9,001 bases of DNA from an uncultured Prevotella sp. (GTDB lineage: Bacteria; Bacteroidota; Bacteroidia; Bacteroidales; Bacteroidaceae). The notes under the pieces are model-generated. The model worked only from the letters and a program-made list of their open reading frames with translations, was not told where the DNA came from and did not search any database. Below are positions 1-5,528 of the stretch, one piece after another. Made by a program: the position numbers and the translations under genes. Location: NCBI GenBank assembly GCA_947303825.1, contig CAMYZK010000085.1, positions 1 through 9,001 on the forward strand, read 5' to 3'. Within the stretch, counting starts at the first letter, position 1, and each line of letters starts with the position of its first letter.

Positions 1-62
1 GCCTTAGCAGTGGTGAAGGCAAACAGGATAAGAAGCGTAGGTATAAGTATCTGTCTTCTCAT
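1..62 (-). CDS. N-terminus of an exported protein (partial, leaves window)
   Basis: An ATG at 62-60 opens a frame that stays open to the left edge, giving about 20 complete codons. The peptide begins MRRQ, continues with a hydrophobic run (ILIPTLLILFAF) and ends in a small-residue region TTAKA. This is a textbook Sec signal peptide, so the product is probably periplasmic or a surface protein. The start codon overlaps the stop of the sugar transporter gene in an ATGA arrangement, so the two are very likely cotranscribed and translationally coupled. Downstream partners of sugar porters in Bacteroidetes are often glycoside hydrolases or other sugar-processing enzymes, but nothing of the mature protein is visible, so its function is unknown. 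The signal peptide and overlap are seen directly; the sugar link is inference. Confidence 0.72.
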   Translation of the reverse strand, partial: MRRQILIPTLLILFAFTTAK

Positions 63-1393
63 GGTTTAACAAGTTCTTGCTCCAGTTTCTCCAGAGACTT
101 GCCTTTGGTCTCAGGGCAACGTTTCCACAAGAAGATGAAGGAGCCGAAACAAATGACAGAATAAATCCAGAAGGTTCCGCTCGAACCCAGTGCAGCATTC
201 ATCGAGGGGAAGGAGAAGGTCAGCGTGCAGCAGCCTACCCACAGGGCAAAGGTACATGTGGCCATGGCCACGCCACGGATGCGGTTGGGGAATATCTCTG
301 CCAGCAACGTCCAAGTAACAGGACCAAGGGTCATGGCATAAACCGATATGGCAGCTACGACAAGAGCTACCATAAGAAAGCCTGTCATACCTATGGCATA
401 GCAAGTACCCAGGGTAAGATAGATAATGCCAAGGCCACCGGCACCCAGGAGTATCAGTGTACGCCGTCCCCATTTCTCAATGGTATAGAGTGCAACTATG
501 GTAAAGATCACATTGGCAATACCAGTAATGACAATGTTGATAAACATGCCATCCACATCAAAGCCTGCACCCACGAAGATTTCCTGTGCGTAGTTGAAGA
601 TAACGTTGGTTCCGCACCACTGTTGGAAAACGGCAATGACAACACCCAGAAGTAGTATCCTGCGGTATTTGCCGGAAGCGAGAAGTAACAGGCGAGAGAA
701 TAATGAAACCTCTTGCTGTTGGGCCTTCTGACCGCTTGCCCCCCCGCCATTACTGTTGTCGGCGCTCGCTTCTCTCAATCTGAGATACACAGGACTTTCA
801 GGGATGAATAAACTCATCACCAGGAACAAAGCGGCAGGCAGCGTCTCTGCCCAGAACATCCAACGCCATCCCCACTCCACATTCCAGGTCTGACAGGCTG
901 CAACACTGGTATCACGGGCAAGCAGCATGTTTACTATCTGTGCGGCCAGGATGCCCAGCACGATGGTCATCTGGTTCAGGCTCACCATGCGCCCGCGTAT
1001 CTCTGCCGGACTTACCTCGGCAATATACATGGGTGCCAGAGCCGATGCCACGACTATTCCTACACCTCCAACGAAGCGTGCTATATTAAACAGCGCGAAG
1101 TCGTTGAACAACCCCGTACCAACGGCCGACAAGGTAAACAGCACGGCCGAGACGGTGAGCAGCGGCTTGCGCCCCCAACGGTCGGCAGCAACTCCGGCCA
1201 CCATGGCACCCACCAGACAGCCCACCAAGGCCGTAGACATGGCCAAGCCCTGAAGGAAGGGCGAGCTGCCAATGCCGAAATACAGCTCATAGAACGGTTT
1301 TGCACCACCTATCACCACCCAGTCGTAGCCAAACAACAGTCCGCCCATGGCCGAGACCATGCAGATGAAGTAAGTATAACCTTTAGAACGCAT
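59..1393 (-). CDS. MFS sugar porter (sugar:H+ symporter family)
   Basis: A 444-residue inner-membrane transporter of the sugar porter branch of the major facilitator superfamily (relatives include XylE and mammalian GLUTs), predicted to import a monosaccharide or small sugar with protons. Family hallmarks in order: GYDWVVIGGA in helix 1 (about 22-31), the loop motif ADRWGRK (70-76), ARFVGG and the IAEVSPAEIRGR block (106-135), PESPVYLR (198-205), QQWCGTNVIFNYA (257-269), EKWGRR (306-311), GPVTWTLLAEIFPNRIRG (357-374) and C-terminal PETKGKSLEKLE (427-438). Twelve helices fit the length. The central cytoplasmic loop (about 209-227) is an unusual Gly/Gln/Asn-rich linker. The frame extends upstream to 1606, but ATG at 1393-1391 is chosen because homology begins there and a promoter sits at 1436-1469. 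Its stop overlaps the start of the next, exported, protein. The substrate cannot be told from sequence alone. Confidence 0.93.
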   Translation of the reverse strand: MRSKGYTYFICMVSAMGGLLFGYDWVVIGGAKPFYELYFGIGSSPFLQGLAMSTALVGCLVGAMVAGVAADRWGRKPLLTVSAVLFTLSAVGTGLFNDFALFNIARFVGGVGIVVASALAPMYIAEVSPAEIRGRMVSLNQMTIVLGILAAQIVNMLLARDTSVAACQTWNVEWGWRWMFWAETLPAALFLVMSLFIPESPVYLRLREASADNSNGGGASGQKAQQQEVSLFSRLLLLASGKYRRILLLGVVIAVFQQWCGTNVIFNYAQEIFVGAGFDVDGMFINIVITGIANVIFTIVALYTIEKWGRRTLILLGAGGLGIIYLTLGTCYAIGMTGFLMVALVVAAISVYAMTLGPVTWTLLAEIFPNRIRGVAMATCTFALWVGCCTLTFSFPSMNAALGSSGTFWIYSVICFGSFIFLWKRCPETKGKSLEKLEQELVKP

Positions 1394-1435
1394 TGTGTAT
1401 GAAAGAGAAGAGTTGTATGTAATGATTATCGCTGG

Positions 1436-1469
1436 CAAAGTTACTACATTAATTTCAATTATGAGCAAA
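1436..1469 (-). promoter_or_regulatory. Promoter of the MFS transporter (Bacteroidetes type)
   Basis: On the minus strand a -7 box TAACTTTG (plus-strand CAAAGTTA, 1436-1443) is preceded by TTTG (plus-strand CAAA, 1466-1469) with a 22-base spacer. The Bacteroidetes consensus is TTTG, 19 to 21 bases, TAnnTTTG, so the spacer is one base long. The -7 box ends 42 bases before the ATG at 1393, leaving a leader of about 35 to 40 bases. Confidence 0.6.
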
Positions 1470-1517
1470 AACAGAAGAGAAGTTTGTAATGACAAAGATA
1501 AAAAAATGATGATAAAA

Positions 1518-1548
1518 TTTGTTGTAAGGAAAAAAAAATGTAACTTTG
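1518..1548 (+). promoter_or_regulatory. Promoter of the zinc-ribbon gene (Bacteroidetes type)
   Basis: TTTG (1518-1521), a 19-base spacer and TAACTTTG (1541-1548) match the Bacteroidetes sigma-ABfr consensus exactly. Transcription should start near 1553-1556. It diverges from the MFS promoter, with about 97 bases between the two -7 boxes. Because the predicted start site falls at about 1555, the ATG at 1555 would give an essentially leaderless message, which supports a downstream start for the zinc-ribbon protein. Confidence 0.7.
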
Positions 1549-1555
1549 CACTCCA

Positions 1556-1565
1556 TGACATGTCA
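1556..1565. promoter_or_regulatory. Perfect 10-base palindrome at the predicted transcription start
   Basis: TGACATGTCA is a perfect palindrome lying just after the -7 box of the zinc-ribbon promoter, at or next to the predicted start site. The half-site TGACA recurs at 1580-1584 and could pair with TGTCA at 1561-1565 across a 14-base loop. This position suits an operator for a dimeric regulator. No regulator is encoded nearby, so the role is inference; a 10-base palindrome can also occur by chance. Confidence 0.3.
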
Positions 1566-1614
1566 ATGGGTAATACCGCTGACAGAATGTGATACACATA
1601 AAACAATAAGAATT

Positions 1615-2013
1615 ATGCCGTTAGACAATTCTATGATTTATTGCAGATGCTGCAAGAAAGCGATTAGCTCCAGTGCTAACCGATGCCCGCAATGTGGAGC
1701 CGAAGATCCGTTCTACTACAAGAAGATACGCAGTCAAGGAAATATGCTCGGCTTTGCCAGAGCTATCATTCCGTTCCTCTGTGGCTTGCTGGTTGTCGGT
1801 ATCGTACATCCCAAAAACTTTACTGCTGGGATGATTACAATTATTGCCATTACTGTCGTTGGCTACTTTATTGCCGACTACATCTTCAAGCAGTCTTTCA
1901 AGAAGATGAAGCAAGGGTTTGAACACCGCATCTACGACATTGCTCAAGAGAAAGGTGACAATGAGCCTTACTACAACTGGCTGAAGAATAAGCCAATGAA
2001 CCTTATGGACTAG
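1615..2013 (+). CDS. Small zinc-ribbon membrane protein, function unknown
   Basis: A 132-residue protein. A zinc ribbon sits at the N-terminus, with C10-x2-C13 (C12 also present) and C24-PQ-C27-G, which should bind one Zn ion. Two hydrophobic segments follow (about 44-64 and 72-91), separated by a short polar turn (HPKN). A charged, amphipathic C-terminal tail (about 92-132) contains Lys/Arg, then EPYYNWLKNKP. The predicted topology is a helical hairpin in the inner membrane with both ends on the same side, probably cytosolic. ATG at 1615 is chosen because the upstream in-frame TTG lies inside the promoter -7 box and ATG 1555 is at the transcription start; ATG 1633 is an alternative. It is followed after 29 bases by the nitroreductase, suggesting cotranscription. 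Zinc ribbons fused to membrane helices are common in hypothetical proteins, and I cannot assign a role. Confidence 0.8.
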   Translation: MPLDNSMIYCRCCKKAISSSANRCPQCGAEDPFYYKKIRSQGNMLGFARAIIPFLCGLLVVGIVHPKNFTAGMITIIAITVVGYFIADYIFKQSFKKMKQGFEHRIYDIAQEKGDNEPYYNWLKNKPMNLMD

Positions 2014-2020
2014 ATACTTC

Positions 2021-2034
2021 TTAACTCCTAACTC
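2021..2034. repeat. Two heptamer units (TTAACTC, CTAACTC)
   Basis: Two adjacent 7-base units lie between the zinc-ribbon stop and the nitroreductase ATG, ending 8 bases before the start codon. The first unit is identical to the main unit of the array inside the esterase gene at 8949-8990, on the same strand. With only two copies it could be coincidence, but the identity to the larger array makes a shared repeat family plausible. Confidence 0.5.
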
Positions 2035-2042
2035 AAAAAAAC

Positions 2043-2579
2043 ATGACACAATTCAAGGATTTGGTGCAGCAGCGCCGCTCTCACCGCAAGTTTACCAATG
2101 AAGAGATAGACGAGGAGTCGGTACGGCTCATCTTACGGGCCGCCCTCATGTCGCCCACGAGCAAGGGGCAGCGTGCATGGCAGTTTGTCGTTGTAGAAGA
2201 CAAGAGCGACCTGGAGAAGCTTTCCGATGCCAAAGACATGGGGGCACAGCTGATAAAGGGTGCTGCCATGGCAGTGGTGGTGCTGGGCAATGCGCTCCAG
2301 AACGACTGCTGGGTTGAAGACGGCTCGATAGCCGCCATCTCCATGCAGTATCAGGCCGAGGAGCTTGGCCTGGGGTCGTGCTGGGTTCAGATGCGCGGGC
2401 GCGGTCTGAGCGACGGCACCAGTGCCGACACCGTGATACGCGGCATTCTCGACATTCCCGACGACCTCTCCGTGCTCTGCGTGGTGGCCTTTGGCCATAA
2501 AGCCGACGAGCGCAAGCCTCAAAACGAAGACCGATTGAAGTGGGAGAACGTACATCTCAATAAGTTTGTGAGTTTGTAA
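2043..2579 (+). CDS. Nitroreductase family FMN-dependent oxidoreductase
   Basis: A 178-residue cytosolic flavoprotein of the nitroreductase family, which uses FMN and NAD(P)H to reduce nitro compounds, quinones or unidentified physiological substrates. Visible family features are the N-terminal FMN-phosphate motif RRSHRKF (11-17), the SPTSKGQRAWQFVVV segment (37-51), WVEDGSIAAISMQYQAEELGLGSCWVQMRGR (90-120, the dimer/flavin helix and following strand) and the C-terminal LCVVAFGHKADERKP (145-159) with a final WENVHLNKF block. The length fits the short subgroup common in Bacteroides and Prevotella. ATG 2043 begins the homology. The last residues (KFVSL) and the stop codon are encoded within the octamer repeat array, so VSL is probably a repeat-derived addition. 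It lies 29 bases after the zinc-ribbon gene with no promoter visible between. The natural substrate is unknown. Confidence 0.92.
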   Translation: MTQFKDLVQQRRSHRKFTNEEIDEESVRLILRAALMSPTSKGQRAWQFVVVEDKSDLEKLSDAKDMGAQLIKGAAMAVVVLGNALQNDCWVEDGSIAAISMQYQAEELGLGSCWVQMRGRGLSDGTSADTVIRGILDIPDDLSVLCVVAFGHKADERKPQNEDRLKWENVHLNKFVSL

Positions 2580-2631
2580 GTTGCTAAGTTGGTGAGTTGG
2601 TAAGTTTGTGAGTTTGTGAGTTGGTGAGGTT
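2560..2631. repeat. Octamer tandem array (GTRAGTTK-type units)
   Basis: Nine contiguous 8-base units: ATAAGTTT, GTGAGTTT, GTAAGTTG, CTAAGTTG, GTGAGTTG, GTAAGTTT, GTGAGTTT, GTGAGTTG and a decayed GTGAGGTT. The first two units and part of the third are the end of the nitroreductase coding region; the TAA stop (2577-2579) is part of the third unit. Copies differ only at a few fixed positions, which is consistent with slippage or duplication followed by point mutation. Confidence 0.9.
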
Positions 2632-2632
2632 T

Positions 2633-2704
2633 TTCAATTCTTCAATTTCTCATTTTTTCAATTCTTCAATTTCTCATTTTTTCAATTCTTCAATTCTTCA
2701 ATTC
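2633..2704. repeat. Second octamer array (TTCAATTC-type) with 24-base higher-order unit
   Basis: Nine contiguous 8-base units follow the first array after one extra base. The order TTCAATTC, TTCAATTT, CTCATTTT occurs twice as an identical 24-base block, then TTCAATTC occurs three times. The array ends 11 bases before the ATG of the DUF2520 gene. Together with the preceding array it occupies nearly the whole 136-base gap; I see no TAnnTTTG promoter or hairpin terminator in it, so the downstream operon may depend on read-through from upstream. Confidence 0.9.
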
Positions 2705-2715
2705 TTAGTGAGCTT

Positions 2716-3525
2716 ATGGGAATGAACATCGTCATAATAGGTGCGGGCCGTCTGGCCACACAGCTTGCCAAGGCACTACACAGCAAGGGGCATGTCATCG
2801 CTGCCGTCTATAGCCGTACCCTCGCCTCGGCCCAAGCCCTGACTGCTACAGTGGGTGGCACGCCTACCAGCTGTATTGCCACGCTACCCCTGGAAGCCGA
2901 TGCCTTTTTCATTGCAGTCAAAGACGATGTCATCCACTCGGTCATGGCTCAGCTGTCCCCGGGGCGCGAGCATCAGGCTTTCTTCCATACTGCCGGCTCG
3001 GTTCCCCTGTCGGCACTCTCGGCAGTAAGCCGTCATGGGGTTTTCTACCCCATGCAGACTTTCTCAAAGGAGCGTGACGTAGATTTCGACCATATTCCTA
3101 TCTTCATTGAGGGTAGCACCGACGAGGTGGTGGGCCTGGCAAGGGCCATAGCCTCAACGCTAACCGACTGCGTAGTGCCCATGGCCAGCCCAGAGCGGCG
3201 CCATCTTCACCTTGCGGCAGTCTTTGCCTGCAACTTTGCCAACCACTGCTACGCCCTGTCGGCCCAGATACTTGAACGGCATGGCCTGGACTTCGGCTAT
3301 ATGCTGCCCCTCATAGACGAGACGGCACGCAAGGTGCACGACATGCACCCGCGAGAGGCACAGACAGGCCCCGCCGTGCGCTACGACACGAAAGTAATGC
3401 AAGCCCACTGCAACCTGATGGACGACATGCCCCTACCCCGGCAAGTATACGAACTACTGAGCCGCAGCATACACGAATATCAGACGGGCAAGAACAAAAA
3501 CGACAACAGCCATGATAAACTATGA
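2716..3525 (+). CDS. Rossmann-like and DUF2520 domain protein
   Basis: A 269-residue predicted NAD(P)-dependent dehydrogenase-like protein of unknown substrate. The N-terminal Rossmann domain opens with VIIGAGRLATQLAKAL (6-21), a dinucleotide-binding glycine loop, and continues to about residue 155. The C-terminal DUF2520 domain is helical. Its family signatures are visible: HTAGSVPLSAL (91-101), YPMQTFSKER (111-120), the HLAAVFACNFANH helix (165-177) and the QTGPAVRYD segment (216-224). The architecture resembles ketopantoate reductase and pyrroline-5-carboxylate reductase. ATG 2716 is used; ATG 2722, giving MNIVIIGAG, is equally plausible. The 3' end overlaps the KdsC-like gene by 14 bases, so the two are coupled. 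As I recall, the DUF2520, HAD phosphatase, Maf order is conserved in Bacteroidales, suggesting shared expression rather than a proven pathway. Confidence 0.88.
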   Translation: MGMNIVIIGAGRLATQLAKALHSKGHVIAAVYSRTLASAQALTATVGGTPTSCIATLPLEADAFFIAVKDDVIHSVMAQLSPGREHQAFFHTAGSVPLSALSAVSRHGVFYPMQTFSKERDVDFDHIPIFIEGSTDEVVGLARAIASTLTDCVVPMASPERRHLHLAAVFACNFANHCYALSAQILERHGLDFGYMLPLIDETARKVHDMHPREAQTGPAVRYDTKVMQAHCNLMDDMPLPRQVYELLSRSIHEYQTGKNKNDNSHDKL

Positions 3526-4030
3526 CCTGCGCAAGATCAGCGCCATCATCTTCGACATAGACGGCGTGCTGTCTCAGTCGACCATCCCGCTAGGTGCCAA
3601 CGGCATTCCTCTTCGCACGGTGAACATAAAAGACGGCTACGCCCTTCAGCTGGCCGTGAAGCTTGGCCTGCGTATTGCCATCATCACCGGAGCCTCTGTC
3701 GAGTCGGTGAGGGTGCGCTACGAGGGACTCGGCATCACCGATGTATATATAGGCTGTGCGGTGAAGATAAAGGCCTACGAGCAATTCCTCTGCGAGCATG
3801 GCCTCACCGACGAGGAAGTGATGTACATGGGCGACGACATTCCCGACCTGGAAGTGATGCAGCGTGTGGGCTGCCCTGTCTGCCCGCAGGATGCCTGCAC
3901 GGAGATAAAACAAGCCAGCCTTTACATTAGCCACTACAATGGCGGTCAGGGCTGCGGCCGCGATGTCATAGAACAGGTGCTGCGCGCCAAAGGCCTGTGG
4001 AAGATGAATGCCACTGCTTTCGGGTGGTAG
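3512..4030 (+). CDS. kdsC: KdsC-like HAD phosphatase (probable KDO-8-phosphate phosphatase)
   Basis: A 172-residue HAD-superfamily phosphatase of the KdsC/YrbI type, which lacks a large cap domain and acts as a tetramer. The expected reaction is hydrolysis of 3-deoxy-D-manno-octulosonate 8-phosphate to KDO in lipid A/LPS core synthesis. Catalytic motifs are intact: the nucleophile pair D15-x-D17 in IFDIDGVL, T59 in IITGA (motif II), a lysine at 85 or 87 (AVKIK, motif III), and the metal-binding GDDIPDLEVM (107-116, motif IV). The C-terminal GGQGCGRDVIEQVL (144-157) corresponds to the GGxGAxRE-type tail that reaches into the neighbouring active site in this family. The length is typical. It starts within the end of the DUF2520 gene and is followed by maf after 11 bases. 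Related enzymes acting on other sugar phosphates exist, so substrate assignment is by family only. Confidence 0.88.
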   Translation: MINYDLRKISAIIFDIDGVLSQSTIPLGANGIPLRTVNIKDGYALQLAVKLGLRIAIITGASVESVRVRYEGLGITDVYIGCAVKIKAYEQFLCEHGLTDEEVMYMGDDIPDLEVMQRVGCPVCPQDACTEIKQASLYISHYNGGQGCGRDVIEQVLRAKGLWKMNATAFGW

Positions 4031-4041
4031 TTTTTAGATGA

Positions 4042-4626
4042 ATGATGATAGACGAAAGATATAGATACCACATCATCCTGGCAAGCAACTCCCCACGGCG
4101 CAAGGAGCTGCTGTCGGGCCTTGGCTTGCCCTTCGACGTGAGCGTTCTCCCCGGTATTGACGAGTCATACCCCCCTACCCTTCCTGCCTTAGACATTGCC
4201 GAATATATCGCAGTGAAGAAAGCCGAAGCCTATCGCACCAGCATGTCGGCAAACGACCTTATCATAACAGCCGACACCGTAGTCATTGTGGGCGACAAGG
4301 TGCTAGGCAAGCCCCACGATGCAGCAGAAGCCCGCAGCATGCTGAAGTGCATAAGCGGACGCACCCATCAGGTAGCAACCGGAGTATGTCTGACAACAAA
4401 AGAGCGGCAGAAAGCGTTTTCGGTCGTTACCGATGTCACTTTCAAACCGCTGTGTGATGATGAGATAGACTATTACATTTCAAAATACCGTCCCTTCGAC
4501 AAAGCCGGAGCCTACGGCATTCAAGAGTGGATAGGCTACATTGGCGTCACCTCGCTCAACGGCAGCTACTTCAATGTGATGGGCTTGCCTGTCCAGCGCA
4601 TCTACACCGAGCTGTCGGCCTTCTAG
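4042..4626 (+). CDS. maf: Maf-like nucleotide pyrophosphatase (dTTP/UTP type)
   Basis: A 194-residue cytosolic house-cleaning enzyme of the Maf/HAM1-like superfamily, hydrolysing canonical or modified nucleoside triphosphates to monophosphates and pyrophosphate. Motifs visible: IILASNSPRRKELL (11-24, substrate-binding loop with S15, R19, R20), AVKKAEAY (57-64), the acidic ITADTVV segment (75-81) with D78, GKPHDAAEARSML (89-101), LKCISGRTHQVATGVCL (101-117) and the FDKAGAYGIQ signature (152-161). C-terminal SYFNVMGLPV (175-184) is also standard. The motif set resembles YhdE (dTTPase/UTPase) more than YceF (m7GTPase), but the subtype call is by eye. ATG 4042 or 4045 could be the start. It is last in the plus-strand run and its stop lies 6 bases from the stop of the converging gene. 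Confidence 0.93.
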   Translation: MMIDERYRYHIILASNSPRRKELLSGLGLPFDVSVLPGIDESYPPTLPALDIAEYIAVKKAEAYRTSMSANDLIITADTVVIVGDKVLGKPHDAAEARSMLKCISGRTHQVATGVCLTTKERQKAFSVVTDVTFKPLCDDEIDYYISKYRPFDKAGAYGIQEWIGYIGVTSLNGSYFNVMGLPVQRIYTELSAF

Positions 4627-4632
4627 TGCTGC

Positions 4633-5436
4633 TCACTCGTCGCCATATTCGGCCAGAGCCTCAGCCTCCTCATCCGGATCGTCCGCGCCCAGGTCCATCA
4701 TGGTAGAATAGTTCTCCTCGGTGATGTCCTCGTCGTTAGGTCCTTCCAGCTCAATATCGTCTTCGTCGGGCTTGTTATAGGTGTCTTCTATTTCGACATC
4801 CTCATCCTCGTTTTCTTCTCTGTTGTATGAGTTGAACTTCATGCGTGGCTTCTCTGCCTCGGGCTTCACCTTGGCAAAGATGGCTTCCACCCATGTTCCC
4901 TTGGCCACCTCAAGCACTTCAAAGCCGTCGCTGAGCTTCTTCTCGTACAGCCCGCCTTTCTTGTGCAGCCGGTCTTTGGGCAGCGTGGTGGTAGAAATGT
5001 CAAAACCGCTCTCTATAATATCCTTGATGCTTTGCGACAGAGAGTCCCATCCTCCTCCGAAATTACGGTTCAGCACCTCCACCAGCTTGGCAGCAGATAT
5101 ATGACGTATGTTCTCGTAAGTCAGGTCGGTGACACGGCTTATGGGGCGCTTCTTGATGGCCCATGTAACCTTCTTGCCCTCGTCCAACTTCACCTGACCT
5201 ATCTTGTAGCCCATCTTCTCGTACTTCTGCTTAATCAGCTTAGACTCCTCGTTTATCTCTTCAACCAAGAAAGCCGAGCGGATAAGATCTACGTATCGTC
5301 TGAGGTTATCCTTCATCTCTGCATCCTTGGCAGCCAGATCGCATAGGCGGAAGACGTCATTCTCCTGTATGTCCCACGCACTGCTCTTGGTAAGCGTTTT
5401 CAGCGTGACTGTTTTCTTTTCATTTATTTGCTCCAT
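4633..5436 (-). CDS. Unrecognised protein with long acidic C-terminal tail
   Basis: A 267-residue soluble protein that I do not recognise; no signal peptide, membrane segment or enzyme motif is visible. The N-terminal part (about 1-80) is rich in charged residues and predicted helices. A mixed region follows (81-200), with recognisable blocks AIKKRPISRVTDLTYENIRH (93-112), NRNFGGGWDSLSQSIKDII (123-141), KKGGLYEKK (159-167) and FEVLEVAKGTWVEAIFAKVKP (172-192). The tail (206-267) has 30 Asp/Glu in 62 residues and is probably disordered, as in proteins that bind basic partners, nucleic-acid machinery or metals. An in-frame TTG lies upstream at 5454, but ATG 5436 is preferred because the predicted transcription start is near 5458. 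It ends 6 bases from maf on the opposite strand. It is likely a Bacteroidales-specific conserved protein; no function is claimed. Confidence 0.85.
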   Translation of the reverse strand: MEQINEKKTVTLKTLTKSSAWDIQENDVFRLCDLAAKDAEMKDNLRRYVDLIRSAFLVEEINEESKLIKQKYEKMGYKIGQVKLDEGKKVTWAIKKRPISRVTDLTYENIRHISAAKLVEVLNRNFGGGWDSLSQSIKDIIESGFDISTTTLPKDRLHKKGGLYEKKLSDGFEVLEVAKGTWVEAIFAKVKPEAEKPRMKFNSYNREENEDEDVEIEDTYNKPDEDDIELEGPNDEDITEENYSTMMDLGADDPDEEAEALAEYGDE

Positions 5437-5463
5437 ATATATCAAGACTTTCAATTACATGTG

Positions 5464-5495
5464 CAAAAATAAGCACTTTATTTCTAATCTACAAG
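5464..5495 (-). promoter_or_regulatory. Promoter of the acidic-tail protein gene
   Basis: On the minus strand TATTTTTG (plus-strand CAAAAATA, 5464-5471) matches TAnnTTTG. A -33-like CTTG (plus-strand CAAG, 5492-5495; one mismatch to TTTG) lies 20 bases upstream. The predicted start near 5458 leaves about 22 bases of leader before ATG 5436. No terminator is visible after nadB, so read-through from nadB is also possible. Confidence 0.55.
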
Positions 5496-5528
5496 TTTTT
5501 TCTATATTTTTTTCGGGCAGGGCAACAT

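Noticed and set aside
77..655. 192-codon open frame on the plus strand inside the MFS gene
   Set aside because: Antisense to well-supported transporter coding, with no recognisable domains and composition typical of a shadow frame.
1395..1592. 65-codon plus-strand frame in the divergent promoter region
   Set aside because: It spans both predicted promoters and the transcription start, is Lys-rich from A-rich intergenic DNA, and has no homology signal.
1394..1606. N-terminal extension of the MFS protein by 71 residues
   Set aside because: The extension is translated promoter sequence; family homology begins at the ATG at 1393 and the promoter lies within the extension.
2560..2704. CRISPR-like array
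   Set aside because: Units are 8 bases and contiguous with no spacers, and no cas genes are present; this is a simple tandem repeat.
5437..5454. TTG start for the acidic-tail protein
   Set aside because: TTG starts are uncommon and the predicted transcription start leaves only about four bases of leader; ATG 5436 fits better.
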